Part shown: in pieces, positions 50,882 to 58,323 of the stretch | How positions within the stretch are numbered: the first letter of the stretch is position 1 | How the letters are laid out: each line of letters starts with the position of its first letter | Origin: Tamlana flava | GTDB taxonomy: Bacteria; Bacteroidota; Bacteroidia; Flavobacteriales; Flavobacteriaceae | Assembly (NCBI RefSeq): GCF_041287255.1 | Contig: NZ_JBGGTX010000004.1 | Location: 186,001 to 250,000, forward strand | Direction: 5' to 3' | DNA length: 64,000 nucleotides | The notes under the pieces: generated by a model | Databases searched by the model: none | Told to the model about the DNA's origin: nothing | What the model saw: only the letters and a program-made list of their open reading frames with translations | Position numbers and translations under genes: made by a program

Positions 50882-51892
50882 ATGAAGAAACTGGCGGTTT
50901 TATTGCCTACCTACAATGCGGCACCTTATTTAAAGGAAAGTATTGGTTCGGTTTTAAACCAAACGTTTAAAGATTTCGATTTGTATATATATGATGATTG
51001 TTCAACCGACGATACTAAAGAAATAATAGAGTCTTTTAAAAGTTCTCAAATTTATTATATAAAAAATGAACAGAATATTGGGCTCACAAAAACACTAAAT
51101 AAAGGCTTGACATTTTTACTTACACAGTACGAATATATTGCCCGAATGGATGCAGATGATTGGTGTTTTCCAGACCGATTTAAAAAGCAACTACAGTTTT
51201 TAGAAAATAATCAAGAAGTTGTTTTGTGTGGTACGCAGGGCTATTGGTTGAAAGACATGACGCAAAACCCACAAGATGGATGGGTATATCCCACAGAATC
51301 GACTTACATAAAATATAATCTGCTTTTTGGAGCTACGTTTGGGCATTCATCCGTTGTTTTTAGAAGCCAGAAAATATCGGAACACCATTTAAGATATGAT
51401 GAGTCTAAAATAAATTGCCAAGATTGGGAATTATGGACTCGAATATCAAAAATTGGTAACATGGCTAATTTGCCAGATTTTTTGATGAAGTACCGTATTC
51501 TGGATGATAGTAACCACCGTTCGCCCGATAAACAAAAACTTAATATAGAATACCGCTCAAGCATTATCGCCTCCCATTGGCAGACTTTTGGTTTTTCATT
51601 TTCAGCAGCAGAGATTAAGGGGTTGTATTACAGCGAAAAAGAAGTTGAAAGAGCTATTTTTAAGATTGAGGTTGAAAAAATTATTCATGCTTTTAATGGT
51701 GTTTTTGAACAAAGCAAATCGGAGCTTTCAAAATCAAACCAAAAACATTTTAGTTATAAATTGGCTAGAAGGGTTTTAAGTTATTGGAAACGTTCGGGTG
51801 TAAATAGGATGAGCCCTTCAATCTGGTTTTTTATTTTAAAAAGAATAAGGTTTATGGGAAAAATGAAATTGATAAAAAGTTTAATAAGATAA
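50882..51892 (+). CDS. GT2 family glycosyltransferase
   Basis: A 336-residue GT-A enzyme: LAVLLPTYNAAPYLKESIGS, LYIYDDCSTDDT, NIGLTKTLNKGL, ARMDADDWCFPDRF and the late NCQDWELWTRI. This arrangement resembles the WfgS/LgtA-like group of GT2 glycosyltransferases that add hexoses or N-acetylhexosamines. The C-terminal third is basic. The following gene begins 3 nt after its stop. Confidence 0.88.
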   Translation: MKKLAVLLPTYNAAPYLKESIGSVLNQTFKDFDLYIYDDCSTDDTKEIIESFKSSQIYYIKNEQNIGLTKTLNKGLTFLLTQYEYIARMDADDWCFPDRFKKQLQFLENNQEVVLCGTQGYWLKDMTQNPQDGWVYPTESTYIKYNLLFGATFGHSSVVFRSQKISEHHLRYDESKINCQDWELWTRISKIGNMANLPDFLMKYRILDDSNHRSPDKQKLNIEYRSSIIASHWQTFGFSFSAAEIKGLYYSEKEVERAIFKIEVEKIIHAFNGVFEQSKSELSKSNQKHFSYKLARRVLSYWKRSGVNRMSPSIWFFILKRIRFMGKMKLIKSLIR

Positions 51893-51895
51893 TTG

Positions 51896-52783
51896 ATGCA
51901 GGCATCCATTTTAATTGTTTCCAAAAACAGAAAGGCAGCGCTTGAAAAAACATTATCGATTCTAGAGGATTTGGTTGATTTAACCCATCAGGAGGTTTTG
52001 GTGTATTTGGATGGTTGTACTGATGAATCCTCGTTTTTAAAAGATATATTTGATTGGGTAAAATGGTCCGGGGCCAATAAAAGCATTGGAGCTTCTAGAG
52101 CAAGAAATATACTTTATAAAAAGGCCGAAGGAGAAATTTTAATAGGAATTGATGATGATGCCCATCCTGTAAACAAAGACTTTGTAGTTTTATCTGAGCA
52201 ACTTTTCAAAGAACTGCCTAAGGTTGGTATTTTGGCATTCCAGGAAATAAAAGGGGTTTTTAAAACAGATGAAGCAGTTTTAAATAGTAGTCCAGAGATA
52301 GTTGAAGACTATTTTTGTAGGGAGTTTATTGGTTGTGGTTTTGCCATTCGAAAAGCAGTTTATGAAGCCACGAACGGATTTCCTAATTGGATAGATATTT
52401 ATGGAGAAGAATCCTGTTTGTCGATTGAGGTACTTGCTAAGGGCTACGACATACTTTACACCACCAAAATTAAAGTAAACCATAGGGTTAATAGAGAAGA
52501 ACGTATCCAAAAAGGGCGAAATTATTTCCGGTTTGGAAAACAACTGAAAAACACAGCCTTTTATTATTTGGTCTATTACCCTAATCCTTTATTTAAAATA
52601 GCAAAATTATTTTGGCATAACTTCAAAAAGTATGGCTGTAAGAACTGGAGCTATTTTAAGGCATACATAGTCGCTCTGTTCAAAATATTGTTTTTTCTGC
52701 CCCAATTAATGAGGTACAGAAATCCTATAGATAAAAAGAGTATAAAAAAAAGTACAGAATTACCATTACCTAAATATTATTAA
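51896..52783 (+). CDS. GT2-like glycosyltransferase
   Basis: A 295-residue protein with ASILIVSKNRKAALEKTLSI, VLVYLDGCTDES, SIGASRARNILYKKAEGEI, the acidic GIDDDAHPVN and YGEESCLSIEVLAKGYDI. The C-terminal third contains YFRFGKQLKNTAFYYLVYYPN and a hydrophobic LFKILFFLPQ helix. It resembles rhamnosyl/galactosyl GT2 enzymes such as WcaE or GlfT-related branches. The ATG of MQASIL is preferred over the TTG immediately before it. An 82-nt gap with a -7 box follows. Confidence 0.82.
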   Translation: MQASILIVSKNRKAALEKTLSILEDLVDLTHQEVLVYLDGCTDESSFLKDIFDWVKWSGANKSIGASRARNILYKKAEGEILIGIDDDAHPVNKDFVVLSEQLFKELPKVGILAFQEIKGVFKTDEAVLNSSPEIVEDYFCREFIGCGFAIRKAVYEATNGFPNWIDIYGEESCLSIEVLAKGYDILYTTKIKVNHRVNREERIQKGRNYFRFGKQLKNTAFYYLVYYPNPLFKIAKLFWHNFKKYGCKNWSYFKAYIVALFKILFFLPQLMRYRNPIDKKSIKKSTELPLPKYY

Positions 52784-52837
52784 GGTTTAGTTTATAGTCT
52801 TGTGACTAAATGGCTTTTTAAACAATAATGAAATCGA

Positions 52838-52845
52838 TATATTTG
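52838..52845 (+). promoter_or_regulatory. -7 box (TATATTTG) before the nonulosonate genes
   Basis: TATATTTG matches the -7 consensus and sits 21 nt before the ATG at 52866. No good -33 element is at 17-23 nt. An internal promoter here could set expression of the nonulosonate genes apart from the glycosyltransferases upstream. Confidence 0.45.
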
Positions 52846-52865
52846 ATTTCTATAATATAAATGCA

Positions 52866-54038
52866 ATGAAAAGAATAGGCTTTATTCCGCTTAGAAAGGG
52901 TTCTAGAGGAATCCTAAATAAGAATAAGCGAAAAATGGTCGGTAGGCCTTTATTTACTTGGGTATTGGGCGAAGCTATTTTTTCAGATCTAGATGCCGTA
53001 TATATTTATACAGATGATCAAGATGTTATAGATTTTGTAAATAAAGAATACCAATGGACACCAAAGGTAAAGGCATTAATGCGTGGTAAAATTAATGCTA
53101 CTGATACAGCATCTACTGAGTCGGCCATACTAGAATTCTGCCAAAAAATAGACTATGATTTTGATGATTTCTGCTTATTACAAGCTACATCGCCATTCAC
53201 TACAAAATCAGATATTAATGCCTGTTTGGATAAACTTAATGCAGATTACGATTCAGCTTTAACCGTTGTAAATACGCATCGTTTTTTATGGAATAGTAAT
53301 GGAAAACCAATCAATTACAATCCTTTAAAACGTCCAAGGCGTCAGGAATTCGAAGGGCTATTAGTTGAAAATGGAGCCGTTTATACTATAACAAAGGAAG
53401 CTTTAAATAAATATCAAAATAGGTTGGGTGTCAAGGTGGGCCTAGTAAGAATGCCCGAAGAGTCGCTCTTGGAAATAGATTCGGAAAGCGACTGGATAGT
53501 GGTTGAACAATTGTTGATTAATCGCCAAAAAACAATGAAAAAACTTGAAAGAATAACTCATTTGATTTTGGATGTAGATGGCGTTTTTACAGATGGCACC
53601 ATTACCTGTATCAAAGATGGCGAGCATTCCAAAAATTTTGATATGCGTGATGGTATGGGGCTGGAAATATTACGTGAATTTGGGGTTGAAGTTATGGTAA
53701 TGACCAGTGAGCAATCGGAGTTGGTTGCAAAACGTATGCAAAAATTAAAAATTGAACACGTATTTTTGGGAGTGAAAGATAAATACACGTTACTGCGGCA
53801 CATTATTTCAGATAATAATATTTCAATAAACAATGTTGTTTACGTTGGCGATGATGTTAATGATTTAGCAAATATTTGTAGTGTAGGCTGGTCTTTAACG
53901 CCAAACAATGCAACAGATGTTGTTAAAACCCATGCAGATATTGTATTGTCTAAAAACTCTGGTGCAGGTGCCATTCGTGAAGCCTGTCAGTTTATTTTAA
54001 ATTATAACAAGCGTTTTCCTCAAAATAAAAATGAATAA
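52866..54038 (+). CDS. CMP-nonulosonate cytidylyltransferase fused to HAD phosphatase
   Basis: A 390-residue fusion. Residues 1-220 are a NeuA/KdsB-type cytidylyltransferase: IGFIPLRKGSRGILNKNKR (the CTP loop, normally IPARGGSKGIPRKN), YTDDQDVI, and LLQATSPFTTKSDI. Residues from about 224 form a KdsC-like HAD phosphatase: LILDVDGVFTDGTI with Asp236 and Asp238, MVMTSEQSELVAKR and VVYVGDDVNDLANI. The first half activates a sialic-acid-like nine-carbon sugar with CTP; the second should remove a phosphate, as the separate KDN-9-phosphate phosphatase does in Bacteroides. Vertebrate CMAS has the same two-domain order. The synthase gene overlaps by 8 nt. Confidence 0.88.
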   Translation: MKRIGFIPLRKGSRGILNKNKRKMVGRPLFTWVLGEAIFSDLDAVYIYTDDQDVIDFVNKEYQWTPKVKALMRGKINATDTASTESAILEFCQKIDYDFDDFCLLQATSPFTTKSDINACLDKLNADYDSALTVVNTHRFLWNSNGKPINYNPLKRPRRQEFEGLLVENGAVYTITKEALNKYQNRLGVKVGLVRMPEESLLEIDSESDWIVVEQLLINRQKTMKKLERITHLILDVDGVFTDGTITCIKDGEHSKNFDMRDGMGLEILREFGVEVMVMTSEQSELVAKRMQKLKIEHVFLGVKDKYTLLRHIISDNNISINNVVYVGDDVNDLANICSVGWSLTPNNATDVVKTHADIVLSKNSGAGAIREACQFILNYNKRFPQNKNE

Positions 54039-54903
54039 CTACCAAGAACCATACATTATTGCCGAAATAGGATGTAACCATAAAGGCGATATGGAAATTG
54101 CCAAAGAACTTATTAAAGTGGCTAAAATATTTTGTAATGCCCATGCAGTTAAGTTTCAAAAGCGAAATAACAAAGAGCTTTTAACAGCAGAACAGTATTA
54201 CCAGCCACACCCAAACCCCGCGAATTCTTATGGAGATACTTACGGAGCCCATAGGGAATATTTGGAGTTTGATGTTAACCAACATAAAGAACTTAAAATA
54301 TTTTGTGAGGATATTGGTATTGATTACTCTTCATCGGTTTGGGATGTTACTTCTGCTAAAGAAATTGCTTCATTGGGCCCAAAGTTTATTAAAATTCCAT
54401 CTGCGTGTAATAACAATATTAAAATGATGGAATGGCTTTGTGAAAATTATAAAGGAGAGATTCATGTTTCTACGGGAATGACAACTAAAACTGAAATAGA
54501 CGATTTGGTTACTTTTTTCAAAAAGCAAGAAAGAAATAATGATTTGGTGCTATACAATTGTACTTCTGGCTATCCTGTACCGTTTGAAGATGTGTGTCTT
54601 TTGGATATTAAGATATTAATGGAAAAATATAGAAACGATATCAAGGATATCGGTTTTTCGGGACATCATTTGGGAATTTCAGTTGACATTGCAGCATATA
54701 CATTAGGGGCTAATATTGTTGAAAGGCACTATACCCTTGATAGAACCTGGAAAGGAACTGACCATGCAGCTTCTTTAGAACCTATGGGATTACGTAAACT
54801 AACTAGGGATTTAAATGCCGTTTACCGAGCTTTAAAATTTAAGAACCAAGATATTTTGCCTATAGAGCAAGAGCAACTTAAGAAATTAAAAAAAGAACAT
54901 TAG
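54031..54903 (+). CDS. NeuB-family nonulosonate synthase, short form
   Basis: A 290-residue TIM-barrel enzyme of the NeuB family: YIIAEIGCNHKGDMEIAKEL at the start, AVKFQKRNNKELL, IKIPSACNNNIKMM, VSTGMTTKTEIDDLV and the C-terminal GFSGHHLGISVDIAA with the metal-binding His. It condenses PEP with a six-carbon sugar (or its 6-phosphate). The segment ERHYTLDRTWKGTDHAASLEP is like the vertebrate and Bacteroides 9-phosphate synthases. The protein stops after the barrel: the C-terminal SAF/antifreeze-like domain (about 60 residues) of normal NeuB is absent, although the stop codon looks natural. No NeuC epimerase is in the window. Confidence 0.88.
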   Translation: MNNYQEPYIIAEIGCNHKGDMEIAKELIKVAKIFCNAHAVKFQKRNNKELLTAEQYYQPHPNPANSYGDTYGAHREYLEFDVNQHKELKIFCEDIGIDYSSSVWDVTSAKEIASLGPKFIKIPSACNNNIKMMEWLCENYKGEIHVSTGMTTKTEIDDLVTFFKKQERNNDLVLYNCTSGYPVPFEDVCLLDIKILMEKYRNDIKDIGFSGHHLGISVDIAAYTLGANIVERHYTLDRTWKGTDHAASLEPMGLRKLTRDLNAVYRALKFKNQDILPIEQEQLKKLKKEH

Positions 54904-54919
54904 ATGATTTTAGTGTTAC

Positions 54920-54940
54920 AAAGGAAACTTTACCTTTTTT
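54920..54940 (+). terminator. Possible weak terminator after the NeuB-like gene
   Basis: AAAGG (54920-54924), 8-nt loop, CCTTT (54933-54937) followed by further T's. It is short and A+T-rich, so attenuation rather than full termination is likelier. It lies 17 nt after the stop. Confidence 0.35.
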
Positions 54941-54975
54941 TATTTGTCCTTGTTACTGGTTAGAAGAAAAACTAT

Positions 54976-56376
54976 ATGAAAAGAAAAATATTCGTTTTAT
55001 TTCCAGATGGAGTTGGGTTGAGGAATTTTGCATTTACGGATTTCAAGCAAATTGGAGAGGAAAAGGGTTTTGATATTATGTATTGGAACAATACGGTTTT
55101 TTCATTAAAAGATAATTTGGGGTTTAATGAAGTTAAAATTGAAAACCATAGAAATCATCCTTTAACATCTTTGTACTTAAGGGCTAGAAAGCATATAGAA
55201 CTTAATGTTTCTGAAAAAAAATTCAAAGATGGGGTGTATTCAACATATAAATTTCCATTTTCATATAAAGGATTTAAAAATGCTTTTAAAACATTGTTTG
55301 TAAAGGTTTTAATAGGTCTTAATAATTCAGAAAAGGGAATAGAACGTATTCGGAAAAAAATAAATGATTTGGAACGATCCACTTCAAAGTATCTATATTG
55401 CAAAAAGCAGTTAGAAGTACATAAGCCAGATTTGGTGTTCTGTACTACCCAAAGGGCTTCACAATCTATAAGTACACTGCTGGCAGCTAAAGATTTAGGT
55501 ATACCCACAGTGGCTTTTGTATATTCTTGGGATAATGTGCCCAAAGCGATGCAAGTAGTTGAAACCGATTTTTATTGTGTTTGGAGTGATTTAATGAAAA
55601 CGCAGGTGTTACAATATTATCCGTTCGTGAAAGAAAACCAAATTTTTGTAACTGGGACACCGCAGTTTGAGCCACATTTTGATTTAAGTTTAAAAGTATC
55701 CCGTGAAGATTTTTTCAAGTCATACAATTTGAATACCAACAAAAGGTATATATGTTTTTCTGGTGATGATGAAACAACCTCACCCTTAGATCAATATTAT
55801 CTGGAAGATTTAGCTAATGCTGTGAGAAGCTTAAATACCCAAGGCTATAATTTGGGCATTATTTATAGAAAATGCCCTGTAGATTTTACGGATAGATACA
55901 ATACTATTTTAGAAAAAAATAATGATATTGTTAAGGTTATTGATCCCTTTTGGAAGCAAGCGGGGACTAAATGGAATGAAATTCTTCCAACAAAAGAAGA
56001 TTTTAAAATGCTTTATAATGTTTGTGAACACAGTGAGTTCGTTACTAACGTATGTTCGTCTACTGTATTTGATTTTGTGTTGCACAACAAACCTTGTATT
56101 TACTATAATTATGAGCAGCCTCAATTGAAGCAAGGGATTCGTGACATCGGGCAAAATTACAACTATGTGCATTTTAGGAGCATGCCCAATGAAAATGCCG
56201 CTATTTTTTGTACTGATAAAAATGATTTGAAAAATTTGGTAAAACGGATTTTAGATGGAGAATTGTCAAATGTTAAAGAAGGAAAAAAATGGTTCAGTAT
56301 TGTTGCAGGTAAAGAACCCGAGCATGCATCAGAAAATATTTGGAAAACAATAAAAGATATTTTAAATGAGCAATAA
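54976..56376 (+). CDS. Unassigned GT-B-like protein, candidate nonulosonate transferase
   Basis: A 466-residue protein of no named family. It looks like a GT-B glycosyltransferase: an N-terminal strand MKRKIFVLFPDGVGLRNFAF, a central VFCTTQRASQSISTLLAAKD, GIPTVAFVYSWDNVP, a linker IFVTGTPQFEPHFD, then ICFSGDDETTSPL and the C-terminal FVTNVCSSTVFDFVLHNKPC, which resembles the donor-phosphate loop of CDP-glycerol/UDP-GlcNAc-type transferases. Placed directly after the CMP-nonulosonate genes and overlapping a sulfotransferase gene by 11 nt, it is the best candidate in the window for the CMP-sugar-using transferase; that is inference from position. Confidence 0.6.
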   Translation: MKRKIFVLFPDGVGLRNFAFTDFKQIGEEKGFDIMYWNNTVFSLKDNLGFNEVKIENHRNHPLTSLYLRARKHIELNVSEKKFKDGVYSTYKFPFSYKGFKNAFKTLFVKVLIGLNNSEKGIERIRKKINDLERSTSKYLYCKKQLEVHKPDLVFCTTQRASQSISTLLAAKDLGIPTVAFVYSWDNVPKAMQVVETDFYCVWSDLMKTQVLQYYPFVKENQIFVTGTPQFEPHFDLSLKVSREDFFKSYNLNTNKRYICFSGDDETTSPLDQYYLEDLANAVRSLNTQGYNLGIIYRKCPVDFTDRYNTILEKNNDIVKVIDPFWKQAGTKWNEILPTKEDFKMLYNVCEHSEFVTNVCSSTVFDFVLHNKPCIYYNYEQPQLKQGIRDIGQNYNYVHFRSMPNENAAIFCTDKNDLKNLVKRILDGELSNVKEGKKWFSIVAGKEPEHASENIWKTIKDILNEQ

Positions 56377-57166
56377 CCAAAAGATAGTTTTCTTAAATTC
56401 TTACTTTCCAAGAACAGGGCATAATTTTGCTTCCGAAGTTATTAAGATATTTACAAACCATCAGGTTTTAGCTCATGGTCATAGTGAAACTAGGTTGTCT
56501 AATTTCTTGAATAAGTATGATAGTGTTTACCAAAAAATTTATCATAAAAAAGATCAAGATTTTTTTAATGAAATAATTTTAAGTAAAATTAGAGAATCAA
56601 TCCTTTCAAAATCCGATTCAGAATATGTGATGATAAAAAACACTTCTTTTGAAGGAGTAAATCATCTAGTAAAAGTCTTTCCAGATGATATTCATATATT
56701 GCTAATCAGAAACCCTAAAGATGTTTTTGGATCTATTTTTAAATCTATGAGATTCAAAAAAAACAATTGGAAGGATGTATTTAAAATAATAGGTAAGCAC
56801 ATGGGTTTGTATCCTTATTTTTATTCAAAAAAGGTAAGCAAAACTATAATGAAGAGTCCACCTGCTTTTAGTAAATTTTACATTTTGAGGTATGAAGATT
56901 TAGTGAATCAAAATGAAGTCGTGTTAAAGGATTTAAAGACTAAGTTTAATACGCCAAAATCTATACAAGAAATAAAAAAGGAAATTAATAGCATTGATGT
57001 AATTAATTCTTCTTTTTTTGAAGAAATAGGAGCTAAGAACATTTGGGACTCTAAGAAAAAAACGAAAGCATTTAAACCAGTTAATAGAAAAAGCCATTCA
57101 TTTTTAATTAGAATAGGTATAATTGTAGGATCAAGGAAATTATCGAAATGGCTTAATTATTTATAA
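56366..57166 (+). CDS. Sulfotransferase-like protein 3
   Basis: A 266-residue protein with VFLNSYFPRTGHNFASEVI (residues 8-26), where PRTGHN takes the place of the PAPS-binding PKTGTT/PRSGTT loop, and HILLIRNPKDVFGSIFKSM with Arg115 as the 3'-phosphate site. A later FYILRYEDLV is the typical Sulfotransfer_1/3 strand. The His-Asn in the loop in place of Thr/Ser-Thr/Ser is unusual. It overlaps the preceding gene by 11 nt, so it may act on the same product. It is A+T-rich relative to the next gene. Confidence 0.78.
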   Translation: MSNNQKIVFLNSYFPRTGHNFASEVIKIFTNHQVLAHGHSETRLSNFLNKYDSVYQKIYHKKDQDFFNEIILSKIRESILSKSDSEYVMIKNTSFEGVNHLVKVFPDDIHILLIRNPKDVFGSIFKSMRFKKNNWKDVFKIIGKHMGLYPYFYSKKVSKTIMKSPPAFSKFYILRYEDLVNQNEVVLKDLKTKFNTPKSIQEIKKEINSIDVINSSFFEEIGAKNIWDSKKKTKAFKPVNRKSHSFLIRIGIIVGSRKLSKWLNYL

Positions 57167-57177
57167 GAGCTGCAACA

Positions 57178-58320
57178 ATGAACATCGCCTTTCTAACACC
57201 GGAATATCCCCACCCTAAAACAGGCAAGTCGGGCGGTATTGGAACGAGTATCTTTAATTTGGCAAATGCTTTGGTTGGTTTGGGCCATGACATCAGTATC
57301 TTTGTTTATGGGCAAGAGTGTGATGATTATTTTATTGACGAAAACATTCATTTTTACAAAATAAAAAACATAAAAGTAAAAGGCTTGTCTCTGATTCTTA
57401 CTCAAAAAAAGGTAGAAAGGTTACTGAACTCCTTATACGAATCGGGTAAAATAGAGTTGGTTGAAGCGCCCGACTGGACGGGGTTTACAGCCTTTGTAAA
57501 TCTGAAATGCCCACTGGTTATTAGAGAAAATGGTAGTGACACCTATTTTTGTCATTTGGAGCAGCGCCCCGTTAAATTTAAAAATAAGTTTTTGGAGAGG
57601 CGAGCTCTCGTTAGGGCAGATGGCATTATAAGTGTTAGTGCGTTTACTGGAAAATTGACCAATACCTTATTTGGACTGAAAAGAGATTTTAGGGTAATTC
57701 CGAATAGTATTGATACCAGTTTATTTGGTGCAAAAAACATCGAGACTAGTGAAGAACAAACGATTCTCTATTTTGGAACCTTAATACGAAAAAAGGGCCT
57801 ATTGGAATTGGCTAAAATTTTCAATTTGGTTCATAAAAATAATTCTAAAGCTAGATTATTTCTTGTTGGTAAGGATAGTACTGATATTAAAACGGGGTCT
57901 TCATCAACATGGCAATTAATGCAACCCTTGTTTGATGAGTCGGCTATAAAGCAAGTCAATTATTTGGGAGCTGTTGCCTATTCTGAAATCCATGAGCTTA
58001 TAAAAAATGCAACGGTTTGTGTGTTTCCGTCTTTTGCTGAGGCATTACCTGTTTCATGGTTAGAGGCCATGGCCATGGAAAAGGCCATCGTAGCATCAAA
58101 CATTGGGTGGGCCAATGAGATGATTGAAGATGGCAAAGAAGGGTTTTTGGTTAATCCAAAAAATCATATGCAGTATGCCGATTGTATTATGGAATTGCTT
58201 GATAACCCCGTTAAGCAAAAACAATTTGGAAAAGCCGCTAGAGAGAAAGTTTTAGAGAGGTTTAGTATGGAAATTGTGGCGAAGCAAAGCTTGGCATTCT
58301 ATAATCAAATACTTAAATAG
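57178..58320 (+). CDS. GT4 family glycosyltransferase
   Basis: A 380-residue GT-B retaining enzyme: FLTPEYPHPKTGKSGGIGTS with the glycine-rich acceptor-side loop, ISVSAFTGKLT, ILYFGTLIRKKGLLELA and the E-x7-E motif FPSFAEALPVSWLEAMAMEK. Length and layout are standard. The G+C content is distinctly higher than that of the sulfotransferase gene before it. It is spaced 3 nt from the next gene. Confidence 0.9.
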   Translation: MNIAFLTPEYPHPKTGKSGGIGTSIFNLANALVGLGHDISIFVYGQECDDYFIDENIHFYKIKNIKVKGLSLILTQKKVERLLNSLYESGKIELVEAPDWTGFTAFVNLKCPLVIRENGSDTYFCHLEQRPVKFKNKFLERRALVRADGIISVSAFTGKLTNTLFGLKRDFRVIPNSIDTSLFGAKNIETSEEQTILYFGTLIRKKGLLELAKIFNLVHKNNSKARLFLVGKDSTDIKTGSSSTWQLMQPLFDESAIKQVNYLGAVAYSEIHELIKNATVCVFPSFAEALPVSWLEAMAMEKAIVASNIGWANEMIEDGKEGFLVNPKNHMQYADCIMELLDNPVKQKQFGKAAREKVLERFSMEIVAKQSLAFYNQILK

Positions 58321-58323
58321 GGG

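Noticed and set aside
36515..54903. Pseudaminic or legionaminic acid pathway
   Set aside because: Only the DegT, acyltransferase, synthase and CMP-transferase types are present; the dedicated dehydratase, hydrolase (PseG/LegG) and epimerase were not found, and the synthase motif is closer to the 9-phosphate type.
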